The notes under the pieces are model-generated. The model worked only from the letters and a program-made list of their open reading frames with translations. It searched no databases and was not told where the DNA came from. This document shows, piece by piece, positions 53,827 through 63,147 of a stretch of DNA of 64,000 nt; the stretch's first letter is position 1, and each line of letters begins with the position of its first letter. The stretch comes from Streptomyces profundus (lineage in GTDB: Bacteria; Actinomycetota; Actinomycetes; Streptomycetales; Streptomycetaceae). The stretch is taken from NCBI RefSeq assembly GCF_020740535.1, contig NZ_CP082362.1, forward strand, positions 3,718,501 through 3,782,500, in the 5' to 3' direction. A program made the translations under genes and the position numbers.

Positions 53827-54776
53827 CCGTCGGCGCCGGTGAACGCGGTGCCCCGCCGTTCGCTCCGCCGGCGCCAACGCGCCGGCCAGGACCGCCCGTC
53901 GCGCAACACCTCGGCGTCGCCCGAGCCCACCGTCTCGGTATAGGGGGTGATATGGCCGGCGCCGTCCCCGAACTCCGAGGGCCGCACCGTGACGTACTGC
54001 AACACCACGGTCGCGGCGCTCAGTTCGGTGGCCTCGCCGTCCAGGGCGACGGACCACCGCCGCGCCGCCGCGTCCCAGCGGAAGCCGAACCCGGCGTTGG
54101 CGTAGGAGACCTCGCGCTCGTCGACCGGCTCGCCGCCGCCCTCGGGCGCCGCGCCGAAGACAAAGCCGATATCGGCCGCCTCGCCCGCCTCCGGCGCCGT
54201 CGCCAGCAGCGCCTCGGGAGCCACGAACAGGTTGTGCGGCGCGGCCCGTTGGGGATCGCGGTGGTAGGCGTCGGGCGCCGCGTCCGGCGTCCTGGTGTGC
54301 GCAGGGGCCGCGTCGATCAGCGGCAGCAGGCCGCTCTGCGCGCCGGAGAACGCCAACGCCGGTTCGTCGAACTGCCGCAGCAGCTCCAGATCGGACTCGC
54401 GGGCGCTGCGCACGGGCCCGACCCGTTCGGGCAGCCGGCCCGCGTAGACGGCGACCAGCCGGCTCAGCCCCGCCTCGACCTCCTCCACATAGACGAGGTC
54501 CGCCGCCTCGACTCCGATCTGCGGCCTCGCCGGTGGCGCGTTGTCCACCTTGACGGCCAGCACCTGGCCCGGCTCCCCACCGGCCTCGCCGGTGAAGGGG
54601 GAGACCCACTCGCCGTCGCCGTCAACGTCCCGGTCCTCGCGCCGCTCCACCGTGCAGCCGGCCAGCGGCGCCAGCGGGGACAGCGCGACCAACGCCCCCA
54701 GCGTCAGGGAGCGCCGCCGGCTCAGCGCACCACGACCGCCTGCGACTCGTCGACCGGCACGGCCGTCTCCTGCCAC
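53772..54776 (-). CDS. DUF3048 (YerB-like) lipoprotein
   Basis: A 334-residue protein with signal sequence and lipobox LAPLAGC, then DUF3048 (PQIGVEAADLVYVEEVEAGLSRLVAVY and RVGPVRSARESDLELL). Family function is unknown. The only in-frame start with a ribosome site is GTG 54776, overlapping the upstream gene by 55 bp. It is last in a three-gene operon of exported proteins. Confidence 0.87.
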   Translation of the reverse strand: MAGDGRAGRRVAGGRGALSRRRSLTLGALVALSPLAPLAGCTVERREDRDVDGDGEWVSPFTGEAGGEPGQVLAVKVDNAPPARPQIGVEAADLVYVEEVEAGLSRLVAVYAGRLPERVGPVRSARESDLELLRQFDEPALAFSGAQSGLLPLIDAAPAHTRTPDAAPDAYHRDPQRAAPHNLFVAPEALLATAPEAGEAADIGFVFGAAPEGGGEPVDEREVSYANAGFGFRWDAAARRWSVALDGEATELSAATVVLQYVTVRPSEFGDGAGHITPYTETVGSGDAEVLRDGRSWPARWRRRSERRGTAFTGADGQPLRFAPGPVWVVFLPA

Positions 54777-55663
54777 AGCCCCTCCAGCGTGTCTGGCAGC
54801 GCCGGCGCCTCGAAGGGCTCGCCGTTCTGCTCGAACCTGACGTCATAGACCAGCCGGGCCCTGGCGGGATAGCCGCCTTCGCCGGAAGAACGTTGGAACG
54901 CGTGGACGCAGGCGTCGCCCTCGCTGGTGACCACCCGGCAGTGGAGGACGGCTGAGCCGTCCCCCGGATCCACCTCAAGCCGGTCGGGGGTGCCGATCGC
55001 CACCACCCCGAGCGCCGCCGTGCCCACGATCTCGTCATCGTGGGCACCCTCGGCCCACCACCAGGTGTCCAGGAAGATCAGAGTCTCGTCCGGGGGACTG
55101 AACGCCAGGGTGAAGGCGGGCGCTTCGAGCTGGCCGAACGCCTGCTCGGCCAGCTCTTCGAGGGTCGGGCCCTCCTCCTCGCCGCCCCGCCAGAGGTAGT
55201 CGTCGAAGACGATCGCCCCGCCCGGGGCGACGCAGTACTTGTAGACATAGACGGCGCCCTCCCGTGGCGGCTCCTCGGGCCAGCTCTCCGGATCCGGGTA
55301 GAGGAACGTCGGGTCGCTGATGAAGCAGGCGTTCTCGCCCTCGCAGAAGTGCTCGTCGGTGCCGATGAACGCCGCCACCTGGGTGAGGTCGCAGGTGGGT
55401 TCGGCGCTGCCGCCGCCCCCGGTCGAGCCCTCGCCCTCGTCGCCAGGACCGCCGGGGCCGCCCGGTGTCTCGCGGGAGCAGTCGACGACGACGCGGCCCT
55501 GCGGCGACCGGTCCACACAGTCGGGGTCGACCGGATCGGCCGAGGCGACCGGCGGGCCGACCACACCGAACGTCAGCAGGCATCCCAGCAGCACGAGCAG
55601 CCGGGCGACGGTTCTCCGGGCCGGACGGCCCCGGCGGCCCCGGCCGCCACGTGTCAGGCGCAC
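54722..55663 (-). CDS. Secreted protein of unknown function
   Basis: A 313-residue protein with an Arg-rich N-region, a Leu core and likely cleavage near VASADP; a Gly-rich linker (about 60-80) follows. Six or more cysteines lie in the mature part, so disulphides are likely. GTG 55663 follows GGAGGCGA and overlaps the upstream stop by 10 bases. No recognised domain. Confidence 0.8.
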   Translation of the reverse strand: MRLTRGGRGRRGRPARRTVARLLVLLGCLLTFGVVGPPVASADPVDPDCVDRSPQGRVVVDCSRETPGGPGGPGDEGEGSTGGGGSAEPTCDLTQVAAFIGTDEHFCEGENACFISDPTFLYPDPESWPEEPPREGAVYVYKYCVAPGGAIVFDDYLWRGGEEEGPTLEELAEQAFGQLEAPAFTLAFSPPDETLIFLDTWWWAEGAHDDEIVGTAALGVVAIGTPDRLEVDPGDGSAVLHCRVVTSEGDACVHAFQRSSGEGGYPARARLVYDVRFEQNGEPFEAPALPDTLEGLWQETAVPVDESQAVVVR

Positions 55664-56262
55664 GAGATCGTCGCCTCCTCCGTCAGCAGCGTGGCGTCGA
55701 TCAGCCAGGCCCCCGAGGCGCGTTCGGCGGTCACGACCTGCGGATGCGGCGCCGTCAACTCCTCGGGCAGCAGCCCGGGAACGACCTCGCCCTCGCTGAC
55801 CAGCGGCCAGTCCGCCTGGTTCATACAGGACTCCACCCGGGCGGTGTCGCCGTCCACGGAGACCGTGACATCCGAGATCAGCGGTTCGCCTTCGCGGGTC
55901 AGGCCGTTCTCGATCAGGCCGCTCACCCGGAGCAGCTCCTGTTCGGCCAGCCCGGGGGTGGTGATCCCGTCGAAGAGCGCCGGGTCCAACTCGCCCTCGT
56001 TCTCCAGCGTCACCAGCGCCGCCCAGTACCGCTCGTACAGCTCGGTCAACGCGGCCGTGTCCTCGGCCCCTGGACCGTCGGCGTCGTCGGGGCCGGCGTC
56101 GGCTGACCCGGAGTCGACGCCCTCGATCGGCTCGTCGGACCCGTCGTCCGACGAACAGCCGGCGGCGGTCAGTGCCAGGGCCGACGCCACACAGAGAGTC
56201 AGAAACCGGCCGTGGCGCCCCCGGCTCCCCCGCTTGCTCAGCCTGCTCTTCACGACGCACAC
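55654..56262 (-). CDS. Lipoprotein of unknown function
   Basis: A 202-residue lipoprotein with lipobox LTAAGC and an acidic Asp/Ser/Gly linker. The remainder (about 70-200) has an NTF2/SnoaL-like pattern ([16 protein letters not shown]), common in streptomycete lipoproteins; that call is tentative. GTG 56262 or 56253 may start it. Confidence 0.8.
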   Translation of the reverse strand: MCVVKSRLSKRGSRGRHGRFLTLCVASALALTAAGCSSDDGSDEPIEGVDSGSADAGPDDADGPGAEDTAALTELYERYWAALVTLENEGELDPALFDGITTPGLAEQELLRVSGLIENGLTREGEPLISDVTVSVDGDTARVESCMNQADWPLVSEGEVVPGLLPEELTAPHPQVVTAERASGAWLIDATLLTEEATISCA

Positions 56263-56393
56263 CCTAGCGGCGGGGTGCGTTCGCGACGAGGGTCAGGAGA
56301 TGTGACGTTCGGACCGGTTGTGCCCCCTGTTGCCCGGGGTGCACCCAGGAAATGTCCCGGCTCCGATCGCCCCGGGAACGCAATGTGTCCACT

Positions 56394-56423
56394 TTGTGAA
56401 AACGGTTCTCATTTCGCTAAGTT
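56394..56423 (+). promoter_or_regulatory. rpmE2 promoter with Zur-type box
   Basis: -35 TTGTGA (56394-56399) and -10 TAAGTT (56418-56423), spaced 18 bp. TGAAAAC-G-GTTCTCA (56397-56411) overlaps the -35 and spacer: 13 of 14 arm bases are symmetric, the 7-1-7 form of actinobacterial Zur boxes. Confidence 0.7.
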
Positions 56424-56538
56424 CGTCGGGGTCGAGCGGTCCGCTCGGGGTACTCGGGGAAGGCCCGCCCCGAGGCCCGCCCCCGAGCGCGGGGCGCCGG
56501 CCAGCGAGGCACACCAGCGAGAGCGAAGGAGCACCGCG

Positions 56539-56793
56539 ATGAAGTCGGACATTCATCCCGCCTACCAGCCGGTGGTCTTCCGGGACAGATCAGCCGGCTA
56601 CGCCTTTCTCACCCGGTCCACGGCGACCAGCGACAAGACCATCGAGTGGGAGGACGGCAACACCTATCCCGTGATCGATGTGGAGACGTCCTCCGCCAGT
56701 CACCCCTTCTACACCGGCACCGCGCGGGTGTTGGACACGGCCGGTCGCGTCGAGCGCTTCGAACGGCGCTACGGCAGGCGTGAGGAGCGTTGA
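56539..56793 (+). CDS. rpmE2: Ribosomal protein L31, zinc-independent (type B)
   Basis: The 84-residue protein starts [16 protein letters not shown] and has the type B insertion, with no CxxC zinc ligands. Cells express this paralogue under zinc starvation so the zinc-bearing L31 can be released. ATG 56539 follows AAGGAG. The Zur-type box upstream and the coupled COG0523 gene fit a zinc-depletion operon. Confidence 0.96.
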   Translation: MKSDIHPAYQPVVFRDRSAGYAFLTRSTATSDKTIEWEDGNTYPVIDVETSSASHPFYTGTARVLDTAGRVERFERRYGRREER

Positions 56794-57947
56794 TGCGGTT
56801 GCCCACCCTGCCCGTCGTGTTGATCGGCGGACTGCACGCCGGCGCGCGCCGGACGGCGGTGCGCGCCCTCTTGCGGGCCGTGCCCGGCGCCCTCGCGCTG
56901 CACCACGATCTGTCCCGCGCCACCCGGGGCACCGTGACCCGGGTGCTCGCCGACGCCGACGGAACGCTCGGCAGCGGCGAGGCGCCGCTGGCCAACGACT
57001 GCGCCTGCTGCGCGCTCCGTGACGATCTGGTGCCCGCGCTGACCCGGCTCGCCGAGGCCGGCACCTGCCGGCTCGCCGTGGTCGAGCTGTGGGACGCCGT
57101 CGAGCCGCAGGCCATGGCCGAGACCCTGCTGGCGCACGGCGCCGGCCGGCTGCGGCTGGCCGGCGTGGTCACCGCCGTCGATCCGGCGCTGATCCGGCGC
57201 TCCCTCGCCTCCGGCCAGGAGCTGGCCAGCCTGGGCCTGGCCACCGGGCGCGACGACGGCCGCACCGTGGCCGAGACCTGGACGCGGCAGGTGGAGTACG
57301 CGCCGCTGCTGGCCCTCGCCGATCCGTCGGGACGGGTCACCGAGGCCGACGCCGAGCTGCTGCGCCAGCTCCACCCGACGGCCCGCCAGGTCGCCGTGCA
57401 CGACCCGGACTACCCGCGCCAGGCGGTCGCCGGCGTCGATGTGGCGGCGCTGGCCGCGCGCCAACACCCGGGCAGCGCGCTGCTGCCGCAGCGGGCGGAC
57501 GCGCATGGGGTGGCCACCATGGTCTGGCGGCAGCGGCGTCCGTTCCACCCGGAGCGGCTCTACGCGGCGCTGCCGAAGCTGACCAGCCTGGCGCCGCGCA
57601 GCCGGGGCCGCTTCTGGCTGGCCGACCGGCCCGACAGCCTGCTCGGCTGGGACGCGGCGGGCGGCTCGCTGGTGGTGGACAACGTTGGCCCGTGGTTGGC
57701 CGCGCTGCCGGCCGACGACTGGGCCGGAGTGCCGGCCGAGTGGCGGATCGCCGCCGCCCTGGACTGGGACTCGGAGGTGGGCGACCGGGGCCAGCACCTG
57801 GTCTTCACCGGAGCCCGGTTGAAGGCGGACCGCATCCGTTGGCTGCTGGGCTCCTGCCTTCTTGACGACGCCGAGTACGCGGCGGGCCGCTCGGCCTGGC
57901 TGCGCCTCGGGTCGGCCTTCGACCACCTGCTCGACCCGGTCTCCTGA
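56793..57947 (+). CDS. COG0523-family protein with degenerate GTPase motifs
   Basis: A 384-residue CobW/COG0523-like protein coupled to rpmE2 (TGATG). It keeps the family CxCC metal motif (CACC, 70-73), the switch region and the C-terminal CobW_C domain (HPERLYAALPKL). But the P-loop, normally GxxGxGKT, reads GGLHAGARRT (12-21) with no lysine; the ETSG-like Walker B region reads VELWDAVEP and the NKxD guanine motif reads ADPSG. GTP hydrolysis seems lost. It may be a zinc-binding chaperone that no longer cycles GTP. Confidence 0.85.
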   Translation: MRLPTLPVVLIGGLHAGARRTAVRALLRAVPGALALHHDLSRATRGTVTRVLADADGTLGSGEAPLANDCACCALRDDLVPALTRLAEAGTCRLAVVELWDAVEPQAMAETLLAHGAGRLRLAGVVTAVDPALIRRSLASGQELASLGLATGRDDGRTVAETWTRQVEYAPLLALADPSGRVTEADAELLRQLHPTARQVAVHDPDYPRQAVAGVDVAALAARQHPGSALLPQRADAHGVATMVWRQRRPFHPERLYAALPKLTSLAPRSRGRFWLADRPDSLLGWDAAGGSLVVDNVGPWLAALPADDWAGVPAEWRIAAALDWDSEVGDRGQHLVFTGARLKADRIRWLLGSCLLDDAEYAAGRSAWLRLGSAFDHLLDPVS

Positions 57948-58157
57948 CGGCGCCCCCAGCCGGCCGGGTGCGCTCGGATTCGTGACGCCCCGGAGCAACC
58001 ATGCACGGGCCGGCTGCGTCGAACCACCGAACGGGGTCCCCGGCGGGCGACGGAGCGGCCGGATTCCTCGAACCCAGCCGTACTCCCTTGCTGTGACTAT
58101 GTCTTGACGGAACGTCAGAAATCCGGACCTAGGGTGATCAGTCGGCAACCGGGGGTC

Positions 58158-58185
58158 GTGCACGTGCATCATCCCGTGCATATGC
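58158..58185. promoter_or_regulatory. 28-bp shared element, copy 1
   Basis: It begins GTGCACGTGCATC and ends TGCATATGC, and contains the 10-bp palindrome TGCACGTGCA. The reverse complement of copy 2 (59263-59290) matches it at 24 of 28 positions. It is 94 bp before the DUF397 start and just downstream of a possible promoter (TTGACG 58104, TAGGGT 58130, spacing 20). Confidence 0.7.
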
Positions 58186-58278
58186 AATTGAACGGAGTTA
58201 TGATCCCCGCAGGTCGGTTCTCTCGGGGGCAGGGAGGGGAGCCCGCCCGCACCACTCGCACGATCGGGGAGAGACCGA

Positions 58279-58515
58279 ATGCCAGAGGCGTACAACGGCA
58301 TGGCGGCGAACGCCCTGCGGGGCGTGAGGTGGTTGAAGAGCAGCCACAGCAACTCTCAGGGCACCTGCGCGGAGTTCGCCCTGCTGCCGAGCGGGGACGT
58401 GGCGATGCGCAACTCGCGCTTCCCCGAAGGGCCGGCGCTGGTCTACACGCCGGCGGAGATCCAGGCGTTGCTACGGGGCGTCAAGGACGGCGAGTTCGAC
58501 CATCTGATCGGCTGA
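58279..58515 (+). CDS. DUF397 protein
   Basis: A 78-residue protein with the DUF397 pattern: WLKSSHSNSQGTCAEFALL, VAMRNSRFPEGPALVYTPAEIQALLRGVKDGEFD. DUF397 proteins pair with XRE-DUF5753 regulators and modulate them, as in WhiJ-type clusters. The matching XRE gene is at 59384 and an ATPase gene lies between. Confidence 0.93.
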   Translation: MPEAYNGMAANALRGVRWLKSSHSNSQGTCAEFALLPSGDVAMRNSRFPEGPALVYTPAEIQALLRGVKDGEFDHLIG

Positions 58516-58608
58516 GACGGTCGGAGCGGCTGAGACGCCAGATCCGCCGAAACGGGCAGATCCGCTGAACGCTCAGGGGCGGCGGGCGGCAACCAGGAGA
58601 GAAGGGCG

Positions 58609-59106
58609 TCAGTCGGTCCCGAACCTTGCCCAGACGATCTTGCCGCGAGCATCTCCGGTCAGTCGACGCCAACCCCAGTCATCGCTGAAGCTGTCCACCA
58701 GATGGAGACCACGGCCCCCCTCGGCGCCGCTGTCGGCCAGGGCCGGCCGGGGGGCGGACTCGCTGGGATCGCGCACCGCGCAGACCAACCAGGAGTCGCC
58801 ACACAGCAGTTCGAGCTCCAGATCCGTTCGCATCGGCCCCGTGCCATGGCCCCAGTCCAGCGTGCGCCGGCCCATCCCATGGCGCAGGGCGTTGGTGACC
58901 AGCTCGGACACCACCAGCGCGACCGCGTCGAAATGCTCGGCGAGGGACCAGCTCTTCAGGGTGCGACGGGTGAACTCCCGGGCCTGCCGGACGGATTCGG
59001 GGCGAGGGGCGAGGTCGACCGAGGCCGACGCGGAGACGCCGCGCGGATCGACGGGCAGGAAGGTGAGCCCTAACTCGTCAAGCAACGGCGTTGCCTCGGT
59101 CCCCAT
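58609..59106 (-). CDS. ATP-binding protein, anti-sigma (RsbW/AbaA)-like
   Basis: A 165-residue HATPase_c domain with VVSELVTNALRHG (N-box), VRDPS and GGRGLHLVDSFSDDWGW (G-box). Such ATPases in Streptomyces neighbour XRE and DUF397 genes. ATG 59106 follows AGGAG; the frame to 59172 is less likely. Whether it binds a sigma factor or the XRE protein is unknown. Confidence 0.9.
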   Translation of the reverse strand: MGTEATPLLDELGLTFLPVDPRGVSASASVDLAPRPESVRQAREFTRRTLKSWSLAEHFDAVALVVSELVTNALRHGMGRRTLDWGHGTGPMRTDLELELLCGDSWLVCAVRDPSESAPRPALADSGAEGGRGLHLVDSFSDDWGWRRLTGDARGKIVWARFGTD

Positions 59107-59262
59107 GGCTCGGCGCTCCTGGCGTAGCGGTGGTCGCACTGCTCGCTTGCCGAGGGCTGACGTCGCTGGCAACCCCCGTGCCCCCCGTCAACAGAGGGTG
59201 ACGGCAGGCCATGCTCGCGCGCTGATAGCAGCTCGCCTTACTCATGCTTCCCAAGGCTCACG

Positions 59263-59290
59263 GCAAATGCAAGGGCAGATGCACGTGCAC
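59263..59290. promoter_or_regulatory. 28-bp shared element, copy 2 (inverted)
   Basis: It ends ATGCACGTGCAC, the exact reverse complement of the opening 12 bases of copy 1. It lies in the divergent space between the ATPase and XRE genes, so one site could control both. Confidence 0.7.
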
Positions 59291-59383
59291 GAACAAATTT
59301 GATGGACTGTAACCGAGCAAGCACCCAAAGGAACGTGGAGATGGCAGACTGCTCCCTGGCAGAAGTGGAGGGCGGTTACGCGC

Positions 59384-60286
59384 ATGAGTATGCAACGGAT
59401 GGCGGGACCAACCAGGGATACCGGCAGTCCGGAGGCCAGTGGCTCGATGGTGCGCCGCATCCTGCTCGGCTCGCAGCTCCGACGGCTGCGGGAGTCCCGT
59501 GGGGTCAGCCGGGAGGAGGCCGGATACTCGATCCGCGCCTCCGAATCGAAGATCAGCAGGATGGAGCTGGGTCGGGTCAGCTTCAAGCCGCGCGATGTCG
59601 CGGATCTGCTCACGCTCTACGGAGTGACCGACGAGGCCGAACGCGAGCCGCTGCTCGGTCTCGCCCGCACCTCCAACCGGGCCGGCTGGTGGCATAGTTA
59701 CAACGACGTTCTGCCCAGCTGGTTTCAGACATATATCGGCCTCGAAGCCGCGGCCGAGTGCATCGGCACCTACGAACTCCAGTTCGTCCACGGCCTGTTG
59801 CAGACCGAGGCGTACTCACACGCCGTGATGGTCAGCGGCCACCGGGGCGAGCTGCCGCGCGCCGAGATCGACCGGCGCATCGCGCTGCGGCTGGCCCGGC
59901 AGAAGCTGCTGGTCTCCGAGAACGCCCCGCATCTGAACTGCGTGCTGGACGAGGCGGCGCTGCGTCGTCCCTATGGCGGCCGGAGCGCGATGTCCGAACA
60001 GCTGCGCGCGCTGCTGGAGTTCTCCGAGTACCCCAACATCACGCTTCAGATGGTCCCGTTCGATCACGGTGGCCATGTGGCGGAGTCAGGCGCGTTCACG
60101 CTGCTGCGCTTCGCCGAGCAGGAGCTGTCCGACCTGGTCTATCTTGAGCAGCTCACCGGCGCGCTCTATCTGGACAAGGCCGACGAGGTCGCCGCCTACC
60201 AGGTGGTGCTCGACCGGCTGGCCGTGGCCGCGCTCGACGAGGACCGCACCCGCGACGTGCTGGCCGAGCTGCGCCGTCGCCTCTGA
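59384..60286 (+). CDS. XRE-DUF5753 regulator (WhiJ-like)
   Basis: A 300-residue protein with an XRE HTH (about 30-85: LRRLRESRGVSREEAGYSIRASESKISRMELG) and DUF5753 (about 100-290, with GLLQTEAYSH and MVPFDHGGHVAESGAFTLL). WhiJ-type proteins repress developmental genes until relieved by a DUF397 partner. It completes a DUF397/ATPase/XRE set with a shared operator-like element. Confidence 0.93.
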   Translation: MSMQRMAGPTRDTGSPEASGSMVRRILLGSQLRRLRESRGVSREEAGYSIRASESKISRMELGRVSFKPRDVADLLTLYGVTDEAEREPLLGLARTSNRAGWWHSYNDVLPSWFQTYIGLEAAAECIGTYELQFVHGLLQTEAYSHAVMVSGHRGELPRAEIDRRIALRLARQKLLVSENAPHLNCVLDEAALRRPYGGRSAMSEQLRALLEFSEYPNITLQMVPFDHGGHVAESGAFTLLRFAEQELSDLVYLEQLTGALYLDKADEVAAYQVVLDRLAVAALDEDRTRDVLAELRRRL

Positions 60287-60352
60287 GTCACGCCGTGCGA
60301 CGGCCGGGGCCCCGCGGTGGCCCGGCCGTCCTCGCGCGTCGGTCGTGGCCGG

Positions 60353-60964
60353 TCAGCGGAACGGGTTCTCCATGCCCTCGGGGAGCACGTCCCGCTCGCG
60401 CTCGCCCTCGCCCGCCATCACATAGGCGCCCTTCTCCAGCCGCTCGATCAGGCCCCTGGTCCAGTTGGCGTCGCTCTGGGCCTGGTGCGTCCACAGGCGC
60501 ATGATCTCCCCGATGTGCCCCCACTCCGCCGGCGGGCTGTCGGGGGTCCAGTGCTCCTCCACCTCTTCCCGCCACTTCTCCAGCGCGGCGACCCGCTCGC
60601 GGAGCAGCCCGATGGCCTCGGCCCTCGGCAGGTCCACGATGAAGCCGACCGCGCTGGTCAGCACGTCGATCCGCTCGTCGTGCGCGCGGAGCGCGGTCCG
60701 CAGCAGTTCGAGGAAGGTGACCTGGCCGGCCTCCGTCACCTCGTACTCGACGCGGGGCGGGCCGCCGACCGTGCTGGGGGCCAGCTCGTGGGCGAGCAAC
60801 AGGCCCTCCTTGGCCAGCTGCTTGAGCGCGTGGTAGATCGAGCCCGGCTTGGCCGTCGACCACTCGTGGGCGCCCCAGAACTCCAGGTCGTTGCGCACCT
60901 GGTAGCCGTGCGCCCGCCCGTGCTGGCGCACCGCCCCCAGGACCAGCAGCCGCATCACCGACAT
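60353..60964 (-). CDS. PadR-family regulator
   Basis: A 203-residue protein with an N-terminal PadR winged helix (RLLVLGAVRQHGRAHGYQVRNDLE; GSIYHALKQLAKEGLL) and a C-terminal dimerisation helix pair. ATG 60964 is chosen. It diverges from a DrrAB-type exporter; repeats in between are likely its operators. Confidence 0.92.
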   Translation of the reverse strand: MSVMRLLVLGAVRQHGRAHGYQVRNDLEFWGAHEWSTAKPGSIYHALKQLAKEGLLLAHELAPSTVGGPPRVEYEVTEAGQVTFLELLRTALRAHDERIDVLTSAVGFIVDLPRAEAIGLLRERVAALEKWREEVEEHWTPDSPPAEWGHIGEIMRLWTHQAQSDANWTRGLIERLEKGAYVMAGEGERERDVLPEGMENPFR

Positions 60965-61048
60965 CAGCCCGTTCCGCCCATTTCTCTCGGTCTCCCTTGG
61001 ATTCTCTCGATGTCTCTTGACAACGCCCTCAGTCTGCCATCGGACCAT

Positions 61049-61112
61049 GCTCATCAAATTTGACTAGTGGAAGGTTCCGCCCTACCCTCGGTCGCTCATC
61101 AAGTTTGACTAG
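61049..61112. promoter_or_regulatory. Duplicated 19-bp PadR operator
   Basis: GCTCATCAAATTTGACTAG (61049-61067) and GCTCATCAAGTTTGACTAG (61094-61112) differ by one base and are 45 bp apart. Each core is a near-palindrome, TCAAATTTGA or TCAAGTTTGA. Both lie between the divergent PadR and ABC genes. Confidence 0.75.
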
Positions 61113-61134
61113 CGATCCAGCGAAAGGCGGTGCC

Positions 61135-62139
61135 ATGCCCCCGACCGACCAGACCAGCGAGACCGGGCCCCCGGCGGCGATCCGGGTCCGGGACCTCCGC
61201 AAGGGTTTCGGCAGCGGGAAGGAGCGCAAGAGCGCCCTGAACGGGCTCGACCTGACCGTCGCCGACGGCAGCGTGCACGCCGTGCTCGGCCCCAACGGGG
61301 CCGGCAAGAGCACGGCGGTCCGGGTGCTCACCACCCTGCTCCGCCCCAGCGGCGGCAGCGCCGAGGTGGCCGGCTTCGATGTGGTCGGCGAACCGGACCA
61401 GGTTCGCTACCGCATCGGCCTGGTCGGCCAACACGCCGCTCTCGACGAGGAGTTGAGCGGCCGACAGAACCTCGAACTCTTCGGCCGCCTCTACCACCTC
61501 GGCGGTCGCCACGCCGCCCGTCGCGCCGACGAACTGCTCGACCGCTTCGAGTTGGGCGACACGGGCCGCCGCGCGGTGCGCCACTACAGCGGCGGCATGC
61601 GCCGACGCCTCGACCTGGCCGCCAGCCTGATCACCCGCCCCCGCATCCTCTTCCTCGACGAACCGACCACGGGGCTCGACCCGCGCGGCCGTACGGAGGT
61701 GTGGCGAGCCGTCCGCTCACTCGCCGACGAGGGCGTCACGGTGCTGCTGACCACCCAGTACCTGGAGGAGGCCGACCAGCTCGCCGACCTGATCTCCCTG
61801 CTCGACGACGGCCGACGGATCGCCGAGGGCACCGCCGACCAGCTCAAGTCCCAGGTCGGCGGCGACCGGATCGACATCGTGGTCCGTGACCCCGAACGGC
61901 TCGCGGCGGCCGGTGACCTGCTGCGTCGGGTGCCGGGCACCGACCGCTACGCCGACGACCCCGACCGCCGGCTGGTCAGCGCCGGTGTCGACGACCGGAT
62001 GCGGGCCCTGACCGAGACGGTCCGCGCGCTGGCCGACGCCGGCATAGAGGCCGAGGACGTCGCGCTGCGCCGTCCCACCCTCGACGAGGTCTTCCTCCGA
62101 CTCACCGACGACCAGCGACCCACGGAGGCACCCGCATGA
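61135..62139 (+). CDS. DrrA-type ABC exporter ATPase
   Basis: A 334-residue ATPase with Walker [10 protein letters not shown], signature [12 protein letters not shown], Walker [14 protein letters not shown] and the DrrA C-terminal domain. ATG 61135 follows AAAGGCGG. The family exports drugs or lipids. Coupled to the permease by a 4-base overlap. Confidence 0.94.
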   Translation: MPPTDQTSETGPPAAIRVRDLRKGFGSGKERKSALNGLDLTVADGSVHAVLGPNGAGKSTAVRVLTTLLRPSGGSAEVAGFDVVGEPDQVRYRIGLVGQHAALDEELSGRQNLELFGRLYHLGGRHAARRADELLDRFELGDTGRRAVRHYSGGMRRRLDLAASLITRPRILFLDEPTTGLDPRGRTEVWRAVRSLADEGVTVLLTTQYLEEADQLADLISLLDDGRRIAEGTADQLKSQVGGDRIDIVVRDPERLAAAGDLLRRVPGTDRYADDPDRRLVSAGVDDRMRALTETVRALADAGIEAEDVALRRPTLDEVFLRLTDDQRPTEAPA

Positions 62140-62972
62140 CCCGGACCACCATCGAACCCCCGGCCACCGTCGTCCCGCTGCTGGGCCCGGCCCGTCGGCT
62201 GGTGGTCGACTCGCTCACCATGACCAGGCGCGGCCTCGCCCACTGGGCGCGCCAACCCGGCGTCTTCGCCGTGGGGTTGGTCTTCCCGGTGATGATGCTG
62301 GTGATGTTCGCCTACTTCCTCGGCGGCGGAATGGCCGTGGAGGGCGGCGGCGACTACGTCGACTTCCTGGTGCCCGGGATGCTGGTGCTGACCATGGCGT
62401 TCGGCCTGGAATCGACCATGGTGGCGCTTACCACCGACATCAACCGAGGCGTTCTCGACCGTTTCCGGTCGATGCCGATCGCCCCGAGCGCGGTACTGGT
62501 CGGGCGCAGCCTGCTGGACATGCTCAACTCCGTGCTGAGCCTGCTGGTGATGGTCGGCGCCGGCTGGGCCGTCGGCTGGCGCTGGGACGCCGCCGCCCTC
62601 GAAGTGCTGGCCGCCATCGGGCTGATGCTCCTGCTGCGCTTCGCCATGCTCTGGATGGGCATCTACCTGGCCCTGGTCGCCGGCCGCTCGGAGCTGGTGC
62701 AGGCCGTGCAGATCCTCGTCTGGCCCATCGGCTTCCTCTCCAGCGCCTTCGTCTCGCCGGCGACCATGCCCGGCTGGGTGGGCTCGATCGCCGACTGGAA
62801 CCCCATGTCGGCGACGGCGGGCGCGGTCCGCGACCTGTTCGGCAACCCCGCCTGGCCGGGGGAGTCCTGGGCCGCCGACCAGGCGACGCCGCTCGCCGTG
62901 CTCTGGCCGCTGGCCCTGCTGGCGGTCTTCGTCCCCCTCGCCCTCCGCCGCTTCGCCCGCCTCGGCGACTGA
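62136..62972 (+). CDS. DrrB-type ABC-2 permease
   Basis: A 278-residue protein with six membrane helices and the ABC-2 pattern [36 protein letters not shown]. It starts within the ATPase stop (ATGA). No other transport gene follows. Confidence 0.94.
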   Translation: MTRTTIEPPATVVPLLGPARRLVVDSLTMTRRGLAHWARQPGVFAVGLVFPVMMLVMFAYFLGGGMAVEGGGDYVDFLVPGMLVLTMAFGLESTMVALTTDINRGVLDRFRSMPIAPSAVLVGRSLLDMLNSVLSLLVMVGAGWAVGWRWDAAALEVLAAIGLMLLLRFAMLWMGIYLALVAGRSELVQAVQILVWPIGFLSSAFVSPATMPGWVGSIADWNPMSATAGAVRDLFGNPAWPGESWAADQATPLAVLWPLALLAVFVPLALRRFARLGD

Positions 62973-63000
62973 CGGCCACGGCCGTTCGGTCCTCGCCGGC

Positions 63001-63031
63001 TTGCACCTCACGTAACGGGATGGTCCACGGT
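63001..63031 (+). promoter_or_regulatory. tipA-type promoter
   Basis: -35 TTGCAC (63001) and -10 CACGGT (63026), 19 bp apart. The opening TTGCACCTCACGT matches my recollection of the left half of the S. lividans tipA promoter, including the CCTCACGT half-operator; the right half is altered. The start codon is 117 bp downstream of the -10. Confidence 0.75.
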
Positions 63032-63044
63032 GGAGTCATACGCG

Positions 63045-63122
63045 GTCGTACGGAGCGGTCGTACGGAGCGGTCGTATGGAGCAGCCGTACGGCGCGGCCG
63101 TACGGAGCGGCCGTGCGGAGCG
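63045..63122 (+). repeat. Six 13-bp tandem repeats in the tipA leader
   Basis: Units of consensus GYCGTACGGAGCG at 63045, 63058, 63071, 63084, 63097 and 63110, with a decayed partial unit before them. Copies 1 and 2 are identical. The CGTACG core is self-complementary. The array sits between the promoter and the ribosome site. Confidence 0.8.
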
Positions 63123-63147
63123 GATACGGCAAGGACAGGAGACGGAC

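Noticed and set aside
56212..56538. N-terminal extension of rpmE2 with a CPLC motif
   Set aside because: The real L31 start has its own AAGGAG and the extension would cross the promoter and Zur-type box. The cysteines are chance.
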